Of a stretch of DNA of 64,000 nucleotides, positions 50,137-61,064 are shown in pieces. The position numbers were made by a program, and so were the translations under genes. The stretch covers positions 144,940,234 through 145,004,233 of the forward strand of contig CM043958.1 in assembly GCA_014529385.2 (NCBI GenBank), written 5' to 3'. A model generated the notes under the pieces. It ran no database searches. It was not told the DNA's origin and saw nothing but the letters and a program-made list of their open reading frames with translations. This DNA is from Adiantum capillus-veneris. Its lineage: Eukaryota; Streptophyta; Polypodiopsida; Polypodiales; Pteridaceae. Each line of letters starts with the position of its first letter. Position 1 is the first letter of the stretch.

Positions 50137-52460
50137 ATGACCAATGCATCACTGCCCTTTCATAACGTCACTAAGCTACTATGTTTTATTGCAGATGGGA
50201 GAGACAGATTGTTTGGCTACTGCTGGAGATTGTATTCAATTTTACTCAATGAAAGGGAAGCAAGAAAAAATCTTTTTGCTGCCTATTCCTCATTGCAAGA
50301 GAAGTATGTGAAAGACACTCAGCAATTCAGAGAGGAATCCAACGAGAAGACGAAGCAGCTAAACGATGAGATGGTGAAGCTTAATAAAAAAGTAGAGCAT
50401 AAAAAATGGAGCAAGAGCATCTTCTAAACAATTATGTTCAGCTACAATACAGTGCACGTAATATGCACCCGCGAATTGATCATCTCACACACATTCCATT
50501 GGGCTACCACATTCGCAAGCGCAAGAGACATGCAATGTCTATCCTATCTTCATGCGCTGGAGCTCAAAAGAAACGTATCCGTCAAACTCGATAGGGATAC
50601 AAATGCAAGCTTATAATTTCTTACATTTTTGGCAGGTTGCTGTAATATTATTTCAATATGCAGGAACTTGGCTCGAATGATGATGGGATGATTGATTCCG
50701 ATGCTCAAACAACTCAACATACTCTACTGCAACATATCATCAAGCCAAAGGAGTTAGAGGAGCTATTGGATGATCCATCCAATGTTGGCATTGCTAATGT
50801 TTTGTGCCAGAAGTATTTCATTGAGCTAAAGAGAATTGTGTTGCCTCAGGAGATGATGGAGGTGTGTGACAACATAGGAATAAGTTTCAAGGCCTACGAA
50901 GCTTTGTATAGAATCGTCACACTAGGTCACATAGCAAAAGGTTTGTTCACGTTGCTGCCAACACCTTACAGTATCAGCGTTGTCAAAAGGTGCTCCAATG
51001 ATGATTATGGGTTGATACAGGAAGAGTGTGATGGCAAAGTTATATTTGTGATGAAGCTTGATGAGTGCAAGATTGTCAAAGGTCAATGACTGGAAAGGTT
51101 AAGCATTACGCTTATGAACAGAGCCTTGGTGGGCGTCAATGTTGAGCTAAATTCCAACGCTAAGGGAAACACATGTTTAGGTATTCAATTAGAGAAGAAT
51201 ATTTGCTGGCTGGGAGCTTTTCATATCGCACACAAGACACATGAGTTCCTCAAATGGTATTTTAATCACACCCCAATCGTTGATGTCATTCGGCAACAAC
51301 AAGAAGGACAACGATTGTAGGTTTCAGGTCTGATGTTCCAAGTGGAGTGGCATTTGGCAAGAGACTTGAAAACTCTCAAGTGTATGTTAGGGTGCAAGCA
51401 AGGTGCAATGACCCTCTTTCCATGCCTTTATTGCTGCCATAATAAAGTCTCATTAGGAACTGAGGGCAAGGGTACAAAGGCCAGCAAGTCAAAGAGTGGT
51501 AAGGATAAGGGTGGCAAAGCTGCAGTCAACTCTACGAAAGTTGTTCCCACTACACAAACAATGGGTAGAGCACTACAACAATGGTTTCAAGGTATCCTCA
51601 ATTGTAACCAGAGTGTACTCCCTAATTGAGACATGGGCGATCCAAATTGGAATCATATTCTACCGATTCCTGTGATAAATGTGCATGTGTATACTCTTCA
51701 TGCCCATCTACAAATTCTTGACAAGTTGCTTATGCTCCATATTAATTATGCTTTGAATATGGAGCCTGCAGAAAGAAGAGAAGAGTGTATAAGAGAACTC
51801 GAATCTATTCTATCAAGTGTTGGTCTACATGGGGTGCACTTGAGTTATCAAAGGATAAGAAGGCATCTGGAAGTACACAGGATCGTCTTGATAATATATG
51901 TTTGGATGGTAGTAAAGCTAGGCATTTGCTTTCAAACTATTATGACTCCCAAAGTCCTAATGAGTTTCAATTGTGAAAAAAGGTGTGTGACATTACCACC
52001 TACAGAGGTAACGAAGCAGCCCTAGGAATTAAGCGTGCTCGTGTGTGACAGTCTATAGATGATATTTTTTGTTTGCTTAAAAAGGCAAAGCGAACCTGTG
52101 CTGAGATATCCACCTTAAAGTTTGTAGTCAATAGTTTCACAGCACAAATGGTGGATGCCTGGGGAAGACTCACATAACACATTACATGGTGGGTTGAACA
52201 CTTGGTCTTTGCAGTAAAAAACCATCAATGTTTGAACTAAAGTTTTATTGTTTTTTCAGCACATTCTTTTCGCTCATAGCTCAATTTTTCTCAACACGTA
52301 CAGTTCATTGGGCATCTGTAGTAGCCAAGGAATGGAGCGCTTACACTATCAAGCAAAAACAGTGTATTTTAAAAATATACGGCTAGGAGGTGGGAGGAAA
52401 AAGAGCAATGCCCTACATGAAATGTTCAATTGGTTCTACACATTTTTAGCGGGGAGATAA
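50137..52460 (+). pseudogene. Transposase-like gene remnant of unknown superfamily
   Basis: Pieces in order: a coiled coil (50220-50427); a basic stretch (50406-50594); an exon from 50664 after TTTCAATATGCAG, with LCQKYFIELKRIVLPQEMM and ending VIFVMKLDECKIVKG (acidic candidate); 51114-51320, with GNTCLGIQLEKN; 51333-51629, with EWHLARDLKTLKCMLGC then PCLYCCHNK; 51633-52025, with INVHVYTLHAHLQILDKLL. A probable intron spans about 52186-52258 (acceptor TTTTTTCAG). The last exon has SSQGMERLHYQAKTVYF. The Asp ... Asp-Leu-Lys ... Pro-Cys-x2-Cys ... His order and the C-terminal GME-x-LH-Y segment look like an RNase H-fold transposase family known to me from unannotated animal and plant repeats. 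I cannot name it. Stops at 51087 and 51318 and frame changes make it inactive. Confidence 0.5.
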
Positions 52461-52879
52461 AGAAAGAAGACTAGAGTGTAAAGAAGTTTGAAACGCAGAA
52501 TAGAGAAAGTGATTAGCGTGAGGCGATCATAATCATATCATACTTTGAGTGCAAAAGATCGATCCCGATGATGGTTGGATACAAGGCAATGAAATGGCAG
52601 GTGTTGGGTGGAAAACCAATAAATTTTTGACACTAACCACCTCTATTGTAAACATGCATTGTAGTGCCATGTGATTTGTTGATGCCCCAATTATGTTCCC
52701 TGGGTCAAGTTTCATCTATTTTGGAGTTTTTTAAAATTTTAATTTTAGTATTATTGAGTTTTTAAGTTTTTTTAAAAAAATTAAGTACTATATAGGTCAA
52801 AACTCACAACTTGAAGTTCGTTTCTTGTTTTCACATTCTAGAAGATCCTCTCTAGCACAAACAAGCACACACTCATATC
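52461..52879. other. No gene seen
   Basis: AT-rich non-coding sequence with T-runs at 52730-52780. Confidence 0.5.
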
Positions 52880-54056
52880 TTGCACCACAAGGACGATTCA
52901 CACGAGCAGACCATTACGCACAGCAATACCACCACATCCACTTACACCACTAAAAATCCGCACCCAGCACCCCATGCAGAATCTACGGCTTCAAATACAC
53001 ATCCTCAGCCACAAGTAGATAACCCAATGTTCCAACCCGCTCCAGATGCCCAACAGCCTCCCATTGAATCTAGATTATCAAACCACCATGCAACATATTT
53101 TTGGTGATCTCGGACCACTAAACCATGCCAATCACGCACCTCTGTCAGATCCTCCACCAATTTCATCTCTACATAGAGCCACACAAGAAACAAGAGGAAC
53201 TAAAGAAGAATATCGAGGTCCGCTTCAAAATCTGGAGCCCTCGCCTATTGTCACAGCACCTGGTGCTTAGACCACCACGAAAACCATGCGGGGAAGATTT
53301 GGACCGCGAGTCAAACAAAGGGTAATCAAAGTAATCCCATGCGACCCGGTTTCCAAAGCACGAGAGGCCAAGAGGAGGAAAAGAATGAAAGACATGGAAA
53401 AGAAAGAGGCATCTGAGAAGGAAGCAAAAAGAATGCAAGAAGAACAAAGAAGACAGAGGGAGCAAGAGGATTGGCAAAGAGCCGAGGCCTAGAGAGCTCA
53501 CTTGACAAACTTACAAGCACGAGCAGAGGTAGAAAGGAAGGCGGAAATGGATAGAGCTCAAGCCATCCAACAAGCAAAGGTTAGGAGCTCTAGGCCTTCA
53601 AAAATACCTCAAAGAGCCAAGCAATGTGCAAAGCGGAAGAAGGATAAGGTGATGCCTGAAGAACAACAGGCCTAGGAGGAGAGGAGTAAAAGGTACAAAA
53701 ATGATCCTCCTCAAAGGGCCAGGCAGGCGGCTTCTCCATCACCGCCAACAGCACAAAAAAAGCGTAGATGGAAGCTAAGCATAGTTGCTTTGTGAGAGAT
53801 TCAAAAATATCAGAAGATCACTGAGCCCATCATACCCAAAGCGGCCTTGTCTCTAGTGGTGAGAGAGATAATGGATGAGTATAGTGATTCTATAACACGC
53901 ATACAACGCACAGCCTTACTAGCCCTACATGATGCCACCAAAGACATTTTGGTACAGTTGTTTCAAAATGGCGTTTTCTATATGGTACATACTAAGCGTG
54001 TAACATTGAAAAATATGGATTTAGCTATAGCAATCAATTTGCAAAATGAAGGATGA
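52880..54056 (+). pseudogene. ORF with divergent histone H3 fold at its C-terminus
   Basis: One frame runs from ATG 53046 to the TGA at 54054-54056, interrupted by TAG at 53268, 53490 and 53673 and TGA at 53793. An overlapping frame from 52880 (Pro/Gln/His-rich) may be its start. Residues before about 53750 are charged Lys/Arg/Glu coiled coil (KRRKRMKDMEKKEASEKEAK), unlike any H3 tail. From 53757 on the sequence follows histone H3: KKRRWKLSIVAL-stop-EIQKYQK (H3 has VALREIRKYQK; the stop sits at that Arg), then VVREIMDEY (helix 1), ALLALHDATKDILVQLF (helix 2) and HTKRVTLKNMDLA (loop 2 and helix 3). Loop 1 is one residue longer than canonical H3, a feature shared in kind with CENH3. The Arg-rich end of H3 is replaced by IAINLQNEG. 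It could be a decayed CENH3-like or other H3 variant, or an element-borne H3. Confidence 0.75.
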
Positions 54057-54364
54057 CTTCTTAAGAAATAATTTATCCCATGTACGCTCTCTTGATGAGA
54101 TTTGTAATCTTTTCATATATTATCAGATGTTGAATTTCTACCATTCCGTGCAATTGTTGAACTTGATTTTGTACATTGTTTTTTTTAAGTATTTGAATTG
54201 TTCAAGATATTAGACAATCATCTTCTTATGAAAAGCTACAAATTTTCTTGTCTTTGGAGAAATTTAATCTCAAAACCAAGGGTGTTTTGAGAATTTTGGA
54301 AAATTAGAAGGGCATTTTGAAAATTTATGACAAAATATCGGGGTGGATTTGGGAGAGGATGCCG
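54057..54364 (+). repeat. Partial copy of a dispersed repeat
   Basis: About 54221-54345 (CTTCTTATGAAAAGCTACAA ... GGGCATTTTGAAAATTTATG ... CAAAATAT) matches 62098-62220 and in part 59610-59665. Confidence 0.7.
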
Positions 54365-54407
54365 TGTGTGTGTGTGTGTGTGTGTGTGTTGGGGGGGGGG
54401 GGGGGGG

Positions 54408-54449
<42 letters not shown>
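54365..54449 (+). repeat. Compound microsatellite (GT)n(G)n(GA)n
   Basis: GT run 54365-54389, G run to 54410, GA run to about 54449. Confidence 0.95.
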
Positions 54450-54453
<4 letters not shown>

Positions 54454-54528
54454 CATGTGTTGGTGGTAGTGCAAAGACACGAATGAGCTCACTGTCTTTT
54501 GTCTATAGGCCGGACAATGCAACATTGA

Positions 54529-54830
54529 ATGGGGGAGTATTTTCCTCAAACACTAAAGGACGCAACTAGGAAATGGTACTATCATTACCCGGTATGTCGA
54601 CTAAGATCATATCACACGCTCATTAAAGCCTTTAAGTTGGAATATTTAGACAATACGAGGGATGAAGATATTCTCTGTGAGCTTGATAAGATCAAGCAAG
54701 GCAAGTTGTCGCTCAGAGGTTATGTGGGAAAAATAAAATAATTGACCAGACAACTACAAGAACCTCCCTCAAAGAAAAGGATGAGATTGGTTTGTAAATG
54801 GATTTGGAATTATAGAAAGAGAGAGAGAGA
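54529..54830 (+). pseudogene. Small gypsy gag fragment
   Basis: The frame 54529-54741 reads as the middle of a retrotransposon capsid: ATRKWYYHYPVCRLRSYHTL, then KAFKLEYLDNTRDEDILCEL and KQGKLSLRGYVGKI. These match the W-Y ... F-x3-F/Y ... L-x4-QG-x-S-x3-Y layout of gag. It runs a little beyond the TAA at 54741. No other part of the element adjoins. Confidence 0.5.
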
Positions 54831-55845
54831 GAGAGAGCAACAAATGATTACAAAGTGATACAAAGAGCATAAGTAGCTCAAAATCTAGACGTCTAAGGGA
54901 TTATAGGGAATCAGAAGTCCCACAAAATGAGTAGCGGGTCCTATTTATAGGTCGCCGGACTAGTGTTTGAATAATTGTGCACTGTCAGTTAAGTCGCTGA
55001 TTACTACTTTTGGAAGCTTCATACGTCTGCCAGTCCCACTAGAGGTAGTTTTCACCTTCTACAAGCATGTTGGAGGTAGGAGGAGAGTATGCATCGCAAG
55101 ACATTGAGCTTGACAGTGATAGTGGGGGGGGGGGGGGTTGCAAAGCATGACAATGAGAATTTTTTGTGAAGTGGAGCTGATGCGGCTTGGAGGGTAAAAA
55201 CGCAAAGGTCTTCAAAGAGTCCGTGAAGCCTTGACTGAGATCGAAGCCCTTAATGGGCACGTGGACTCTGCATATAGTTCTCTCTTTGCAAATCGAGCTC
55301 TCCACCTCGACGTCTGGCGAACGCTCATCAGTTGGAGAAGATTTGGTCACATTTGGTTGCGAATTGTTTGGCGGGGCTGCTAAAGGTGAAGGATCTCTCT
55401 GTGCAGGAGGTTCAAGGTAGAAGTTGAGTGCGATTGCAAGGCACCGTGCATGCCAAAGGATGTTGTGGCCACTAGAGGGAGCTGTAGCAACCAGCGAGCG
55501 GAGAGAGAGACATTGAGAGAGAGAGAGAGAGAGAGGCAATGGAATGATGAGACGAGAGGGCAGACCTACGACCATTCTGCTGGTCGTGCACAGCAAGCCA
55601 AGCTTGGGGAGGTTCCCATCGACGTGCAGACTAGGACTCGCAAAGAGGGGGGCTATGGATGGGCAATGGGGGTTTGGAGAGCGTGGGAACTATGGCAAAA
55701 GTTTAGGGCTTTGCATTCTAGAAAGTGAGAGAGGAAATCTCTCACTCTAATTAATTAATAAAGTGCAACGTAGACTGGTAAAAAGAATGAAGGCAGCTTT
55801 GAGAAAATAGCATTGGAAGGGACATGATTTATTTTCCTTCAATAC
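54831..55845 (-). other. No recognised gene; one long unassigned antisense ORF (55039-55596)
   Basis: The antisense frame of 185 codons is Pro/Ser-rich with low-complexity runs at both ends. The sense strand also has open frames (55450-55750). I recognise no domain. A (GA)n tract lies at 55511-55533 and a G-run at 55126-55137. Confidence 0.25.
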
Positions 55846-56700
55846 TTTTTTTTTTCAAAACTCACAATTGTGTGAGTGATAATTGATAATAAACCAAAAA
55901 GAATTGCATACCAAGCCATGGCGTCCATAATAGCAAACATCCCAACATAATAGATCCGACATCCCATGATAAGGTTAACACAATACAACAACCGTACAGT
56001 TGACAGGAGAGCCACCCCGATAACATCGACCAATCCTATAGCAAAGACATTGGCTGAGAAGGGAGCCACCCTCGTAGGAAGAGTAATCTGAACAGGTGCC
56101 ACCAAAGTCCGTTCCTCTACCACAGGAAAGGGCTCCACCCATACAAAACCGCACGAGACTAGAAGAGAGCATGCCAAACACGGGGCGGAGTCGAACTCCA
56201 TCACCGGCTACACATGAGCCTACACCAAAATGAGAAGAGAGTTGCGCAACCAAAACCAGCACACATCATGATGACCACACCGTCCTGAAGTTCCACCATG
56301 CAAGGGACACTGCCATAGATCCCTACATGCACCAAGGCAGTCCGGCAAACTCCACCTTTGCGTCATTGTACTTGAGGCTAAGCGAACAGCAGGCCTGGAT
56401 GAAGGGCGAAGCAACATCTGAGACAAAGCCTGCACCACTCAAAGTCCGATCACAGTCCAATCTCCACAACCTTGTCCACAAACGGCTAGATCCACAATCC
56501 CCACCAACTAAGAAAAAACCTGCACCATCCAAGTCCAACCACAGTCCAAACTCCACGACCTTGTCTGCGAACGGCCAAATCCGCAACCACCACCAACTCA
56601 TGCAGGGAAAATCCCTTCAAGACTTTTTAAGGCTCTCTCAAGGGACACATGTCAAACAACTATAATTGGACGACCTTCACCCATATGCATACTAAGGCCA
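55846..56700 (-). mobile_element. Antisense LINE-like 3' tail and decayed body
   Basis: On the plus strand a T10 run (55846-55855) is followed by CAAAACTCACAATTGTG, then GCCAAGCCATGG-like sequence. The same start recurs at 56986 and 57317 and, diverged, at 63849. Read antisense this is a conserved 3' UTR ending in poly-A. The upstream sequence to about 56700 has antisense frames without a recognisable domain. Confidence 0.5.
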
Positions 56701-56829
56701 TTAGCATACCAAAAAACGATACTTCAACTAGACATTGTTGTACACATTCCACCCACAAGGGCTCATATTGTGGGAACGGCTTCCCTAATTAAAGTTTTCC
56801 CTACAACCTTCCTTGCACTACATTGATGG

Positions 56830-56980
56830 TTTTTTTTTTTGGCAAATCGCACACATCCCGTGCGAGGTGACGAATCATGTCCGTCAACGCTAATGGGTCG
56901 CCTGGTCGCATTTAAACTGATGACCCTAATCATTGAGGATGAATGCTCAACCAACCAAGCTAGCTCCTTTGGACAAACGC
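56830..56980 (-). mobile_element. tRNA-derived SINE
   Basis: Antisense, about 150 bp. The A-box-like TAGCTTGGTTGG is the reverse complement of 56951-56962. The B-box-like AGTTTAAATGC lies within 56904-56918, about 33 bases downstream. The poly-A tail appears as T11 at 56830-56840. TGATGG flanks both ends (56824-56829 and 56981-56986, extendable to TGATGGTTT), a target duplication. The A/B-box order and tail are diagnostic of a Pol III SINE. Confidence 0.75.
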
Positions 56981-56986
56981 TGATGG

Positions 56987-57140
56987 TTTATTTTTTTAGC
57001 AAAACTCACAATTGTGAGTGAATTGTATTGATCATCCCAAAAAATTACAAGATCTTGCCATGCTCGTGCCGAGCCATGACATCATCGAAAGACCATAATT
57101 ACATCGGCTAACTGGGAAGCACACCCCTAACGACCTGCCT
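56987..57140 (-). mobile_element. Antisense LINE-like 3' tail, second copy
   Basis: The T run at 56991-56997 is followed by CAAAACTCACAATTGTGAGT, CCAAAAAATTACAAG and GAGCCATGACA. The SINE sits immediately beside this tail. Confidence 0.65.
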
Positions 57141-57316
57141 CCTTATCCTTGGTACAAGGCATCGGTAATCATAGCCCAATCATCCGTGTTTTTCTTGCAT
57201 CCGAGCGTCCATATTAGCACTTTGCTTTTTTGTATAATTTCTGCAGAGCTTGGATCTCTTTCAAACACACGGTGATTCCTTGTCTACCATACATTATGTA
57301 AAAAGAAGGGAGACTT

Positions 57317-57480
57317 TGTTTTAAGCAAAACTCACAATTGTGAGTGGATTATATTGAGCAGCTCAAAAAATTACAAGGTTTTTGTCATGCTCATGTTAAG
57401 CCATGACAACATCCAAGGATCATAATTACAATGAGGGCAAACACCCCTACCACCCCGCCTCATTCTGATATCTTTTATTT
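57317..57480 (-). mobile_element. Antisense LINE-like 3' tail, third copy
   Basis: GCAAAACTCACAATTGTGAG, TCAAAAAATTACAAGG and AAGCCATGACAACATC match the copy at 56.99 kb closely. After about 100 bases both also share a CACCCCTA...CCTCCTT/CCTCATT stretch. Confidence 0.7.
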
Positions 57481-57978
57481 ACCGATGGCCAAGATTTGCC
57501 CCCATCCTAGGCATTCCATTTGTTGACAACAAGGCACAAGTAGTCCTAGACCAATCCTCTGAGTGCTGCTTGCGCCCGAGTGCCCATATTAGCTTTCTTG
57601 TATAATTTCTGCGAAGCTTGCCACCTCGGATCCTCCTTCAAAAGAAGGGAGACTTAAACAACTTTCAAATGGATACTCAACAAAGTTTCACAGCTATGGA
57701 GGAATGGTACTCTAAAGGATGCAAGCTCCTTTGAGATATTGATGATCTTCCATAATTTTCAACAAATTGACACAGAAACTTGCCCCGCTTGCATCCTCAA
57801 ACACAGGCCTAAGCCGGCCCTGGTCACTGTCCTCCCATGCGAGCTTCCCTCTATTGAAAAAACTTCAATATTATGTGCAAGACGATCCATAAAAAGGACT
57901 CATGTTTGGTTGTGAAAATGAATTTTCCCCGAACATTGCTACTCACTCGTCAACACCTTGTCCCTTCATCTCCCCTTT
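57481..57978. other. No gene seen
   Basis: Non-coding continuation of LINE-like debris. Near 57915-57945, GAATTTTCCCCGAACATTGCTAC resembles the motif ends described for 58.5 and 60.2 kb. Confidence 0.4.
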
Positions 57979-58125
57979 CTATGCTACCCGGTGGCCAATC
58001 CTACACATGTCCGTGCTTCTACCTCCTTTTGTTTCTACGTTGCTCAATGCCTAGCCCTACGCATGTATGTGCTTCTGCCTCCTCTTCTTTCTATGTTGCC
58101 CAATGCCCAACCTTGTGCCTGTTTG
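57979..58125 (+). repeat. Minisatellite, unit about 57 bp, 2.5 copies
   Basis: The unit runs TTTCTATGYTRCCC...GCCAATCCTACACATGT...GTGCTTCTACCTCCT, repeated with substitutions starting at about 57977, 58030 and 58089. Confidence 0.8.
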
Positions 58126-58207
58126 TATTACTCCATAATTGAGGCCTTGAACCCCTATACTTTTTGTTGCATGATCGAACCCTTGTGTATCCACGTACTT
58201 GTCGTTT

Positions 58208-58419
<212 letters not shown>

Positions 58420-58488
58420 TGTTCTTTGTATCATCCTCTTCACTTCTCCATGTTTCTGCCAGCAGCACGGGCAATTGTTTTGATTCTA

Positions 58489-58527
58489 GTGTTCAGGAAA
58501 AATGTGTCTCAGTTTAATATCGTGTCG
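58489..58527 (-). repeat. Recurrent 40-nt motif, inverted copy
   Basis: Reverse complement begins CGACACGATATTAAACTGAG and ends CCTGAACAC. The same motif occurs in forward orientation at 41311-41348 and 60165-60205. Confidence 0.75.
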
Positions 58528-58683
58528 TTTTCAACTTCAAAATTGTCAGTTGGAAAAGGAGAATTTCCACCCCAAAATAGAGAAAAGTAGTGTAACCCCA
58601 AAAAAAATAACCTAATTTTCTACAATGGTGAGGCTTATGGTGGTGCTCACACATGCCAACACTATCTACATAAGCCCTATATT

Positions 58684-58717
<34 letters not shown>

Positions 58718-58721
58718 TCAT

Positions 58722-59036
58722 TTGCTATCGTCCATATCCCACAATCAGTGTATTCCAAGAGACGAAATCTTGCATAGCAAGCTTCTCAAACACTTTTTGT
58801 GCTTTATGAAGCGTCCCACATTTAGCATATATGTTGATCGAGGCAGTGCCAATCATGACATTTTTCTTCAACAATGCAAGACTACATCATCATCTTTTGC
58901 CCACATCATTTCATTTGGAGAGGTGCCCTCACTTTGCATCTGCTCAAAATAGCCCAAAGCTTCCTGGCCCTGCTATTGGAGATAACTTGCGATCAATGCA
59001 CTCTTGCGAGGTCCGATCGCAACAAAAAAACAGCCG

Positions 59037-59073
<37 letters not shown>

Positions 59074-59302
59074 ATTTCGGACAGGAAGCTCCTCAAGCAC
59101 TTTTTTGTGCTTAATGAAGTGCACCACATCTAGCATACATGTCCAACAAGGCAGAGCCAAGCACAACATTTTCTTTCATCAACCCCTTGACTAACCATAT
59201 CATCACGTTTTTTATTTGGAGAGATGCCCTCTCTTCGCATATGCTAAAAATAGGCCATAGCTTCTTGATCATGCATGTCGACAAAGGCAATGCCAAGCAC
59301 AC
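58722..59302 (-). pseudogene. PPR-protein fragments, antisense
   Basis: Minus-strand translation around 58960-58900 gives QEALGYFEQMQSEGTSPNEM. 58860-58740 gives KNVMIGTASINIYAKCGTLH, then KAQKVFEKLAMQDFVSW. A second set (59302-59070) gives MKENVVLGSALLDMYARCGA and VLEELPVRNV. These are PLS-class pentatricopeptide repeats (YAKCG-x-L ... A-x-x-VF-x-x-L/M-x-x-x-x-VSW). Stops and a (CT)n tract (59039-59068) interrupt it. Intact family members act in organelle RNA processing or editing; this is a fragment. Confidence 0.75.
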
Positions 59303-59370
59303 CGTTTTCTTTCAATAACCCTTGGTGAACCATATCATTGTGAATTCCTTTGCCCATATTGTAATAACAG

Positions 59371-59665
59371 CTTCTCAGTAATGAGAGTTAATAAGAGTCC
59401 ATTATTGTCTTGGGCAACTTATCTAATCTTTATTCTTTTGTGACAATTAAGATCCGTTTTTGGGTGCTTAGCATGTAAGTTGTCACAAATTATCTCACCA
59501 AAAAAAAAGGGGCAATCGTGTCTAAAAATAATGAAGCAATCCATCTCCAAAGCCTACATAACCAACACAAATTCTAGTTTTAGCATCTTGTACTGATAGA
59601 CGATCAGCCTTCTTATGGAAAGCTACAATTTTCATGTATCTCTAGAGATATTTAATCTTGTAACC
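59371..59665 (+). repeat. Dispersed repeat, copy 1
   Basis: GCTTCTCAGTAATGAGAG through GTGACAATTAAGATCCGTTT and GATAGACGATCAGCCTTCTT to TTTAATCTTGTAACC matches 61865-62155 with few differences. Confidence 0.9.
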
Positions 59666-59799
59666 CCTAAAAAACTAACCTAATGTTTTAAAATCTTCTG
59701 TCGACAAAATCAAGGAAAGGAATTTTCTATGTTTGGAGAAATAATTTTCCTTGAACATTGTTGGCGCGTCGGTTGTTGCGGCTGCCCTGAGCGCATCAT

Positions 59800-60950
59800 G
59801 AGAGGACAGGCCCACATGGTACCTTGGAATGCATTGATTGTGGCTGCCCTGAGCACATCACAAGAGGACAGGGTACCTTGGAATGCATTGATTGCAGCTT
59901 GCGGCATATGCTCACGAGGGAAGTTGTGGGTTGTCTTTAGCTGATCCAAAGCAAGGGTCTCTCCAGATGCTCTAATGCAGTCATCTACATTCAGTGTTCG
60001 GGAAAAACCATTCTCCCAAACATATAAAATTCCTTTACTTGAATTTTCCAAGAGGAAAAAAAATTAAGGTTATTTTTTAAATTTTTTGACACTATTTTTC
60101 TCTATTTTGGGGCAAAATTTATCCTTTTGCGCTTGCCCTCAATCGACATTTTCAAAATAAAAAACGACACTATATTAAGTTGAGACATACTTTTCCCGAA
60201 CGCTGCCCGCACTTTACGCCCCCTTACCTTGATATTCACAAAAAATATCCTGATGATATTGTTAGTCACGGGCTCTTGAAAAAAGACGTGCTTGGGAATG
60301 TCTTAGTCCACATGTATGCAAAAATGTACTTAGGAGTCTTAAGTCCCGAATGTCGTTTCCTAAATTGCATTGATTGCGTCATAAGCACAAGAGGGGAAGG
60401 GGGAGGAAGCTCTGGGTTGTCTTCAGTGTATACAATGCGAGGGCATCCCTCCATATGCAATTATCACCTACACTTGAGAACTCCCTATCCGGAGCATCAC
60501 CGAAGAGGGGGTGGGATGAGGAATCTATCCCGAGCAAGGGTCTCTATCTGTTGATGTAGTCACCTATGCTTGCAAGCATGTGGAATTACACAAGATGCTA
60601 ATATTCATAAGAAACTTCCCAATAATATTGTTAGTCAGAGGCTCTTGACAAAAAACGTGCTTGGGAATGTCTTGGTCGACATGTATGCAAAAAGTGGTGT
60701 ACTTAGGAGCCTTAAGTCCAGAATGTCGTCTCCTGAATTGCATTGATTTCATCATAAGCACAAGAGGGACAGGGCAAGGAAGCTTTAGGCTATCTTCAGT
60801 GTATACAAGCGAGGGCATCCCTTCATATGCAATCACCTACGCTTGAGAACTCCCTATCTGGAGCATCGCCCAAGAGGGGTGGGGTGAAGAAGTTATGAGT
60901 TGTTTCTAAAGATGCAAGGCGAGGGTATCCCTTGATATGCCAATTTCAAA
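59800..60950 (+). pseudogene. PPR-protein fragments, sense, tandemly duplicated
   Basis: VPWNALIVAALS and VPWNALIAACG occur at about 59819-59910. Then two homologous stretches follow (about 60240-60545 and 60605-60890), carrying VLGNVLVHMYAK and VLGNVLVDMYAKSGVLR respectively, followed by similar decayed text ending GIPSYAITYA. A last piece, FLKMQGEGIP, lies near 60902. These are PLS-type PPR motifs with many lesions. Orientation is opposite to the 58.7-59.3 kb fragments. Confidence 0.7.
60165..60205 (+). repeat. Recurrent 40-nt motif, forward copy
   Basis: Begins CGACACTATATTAAGTTGAG and ends TTCCCGAACGCTG. See 41311-41348 (forward) and 58489-58527 (inverted). Confidence 0.75.
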
Positions 60951-61009
60951 TTTTCACTTGCAAAATCTTCCAGCTCCTTCACCTCCCCATCATGAATCAC
61001 AGGTTGAAG

Positions 61010-61049
<40 letters not shown>

Positions 61050-61064
61050 CATAAAATAAAACGC

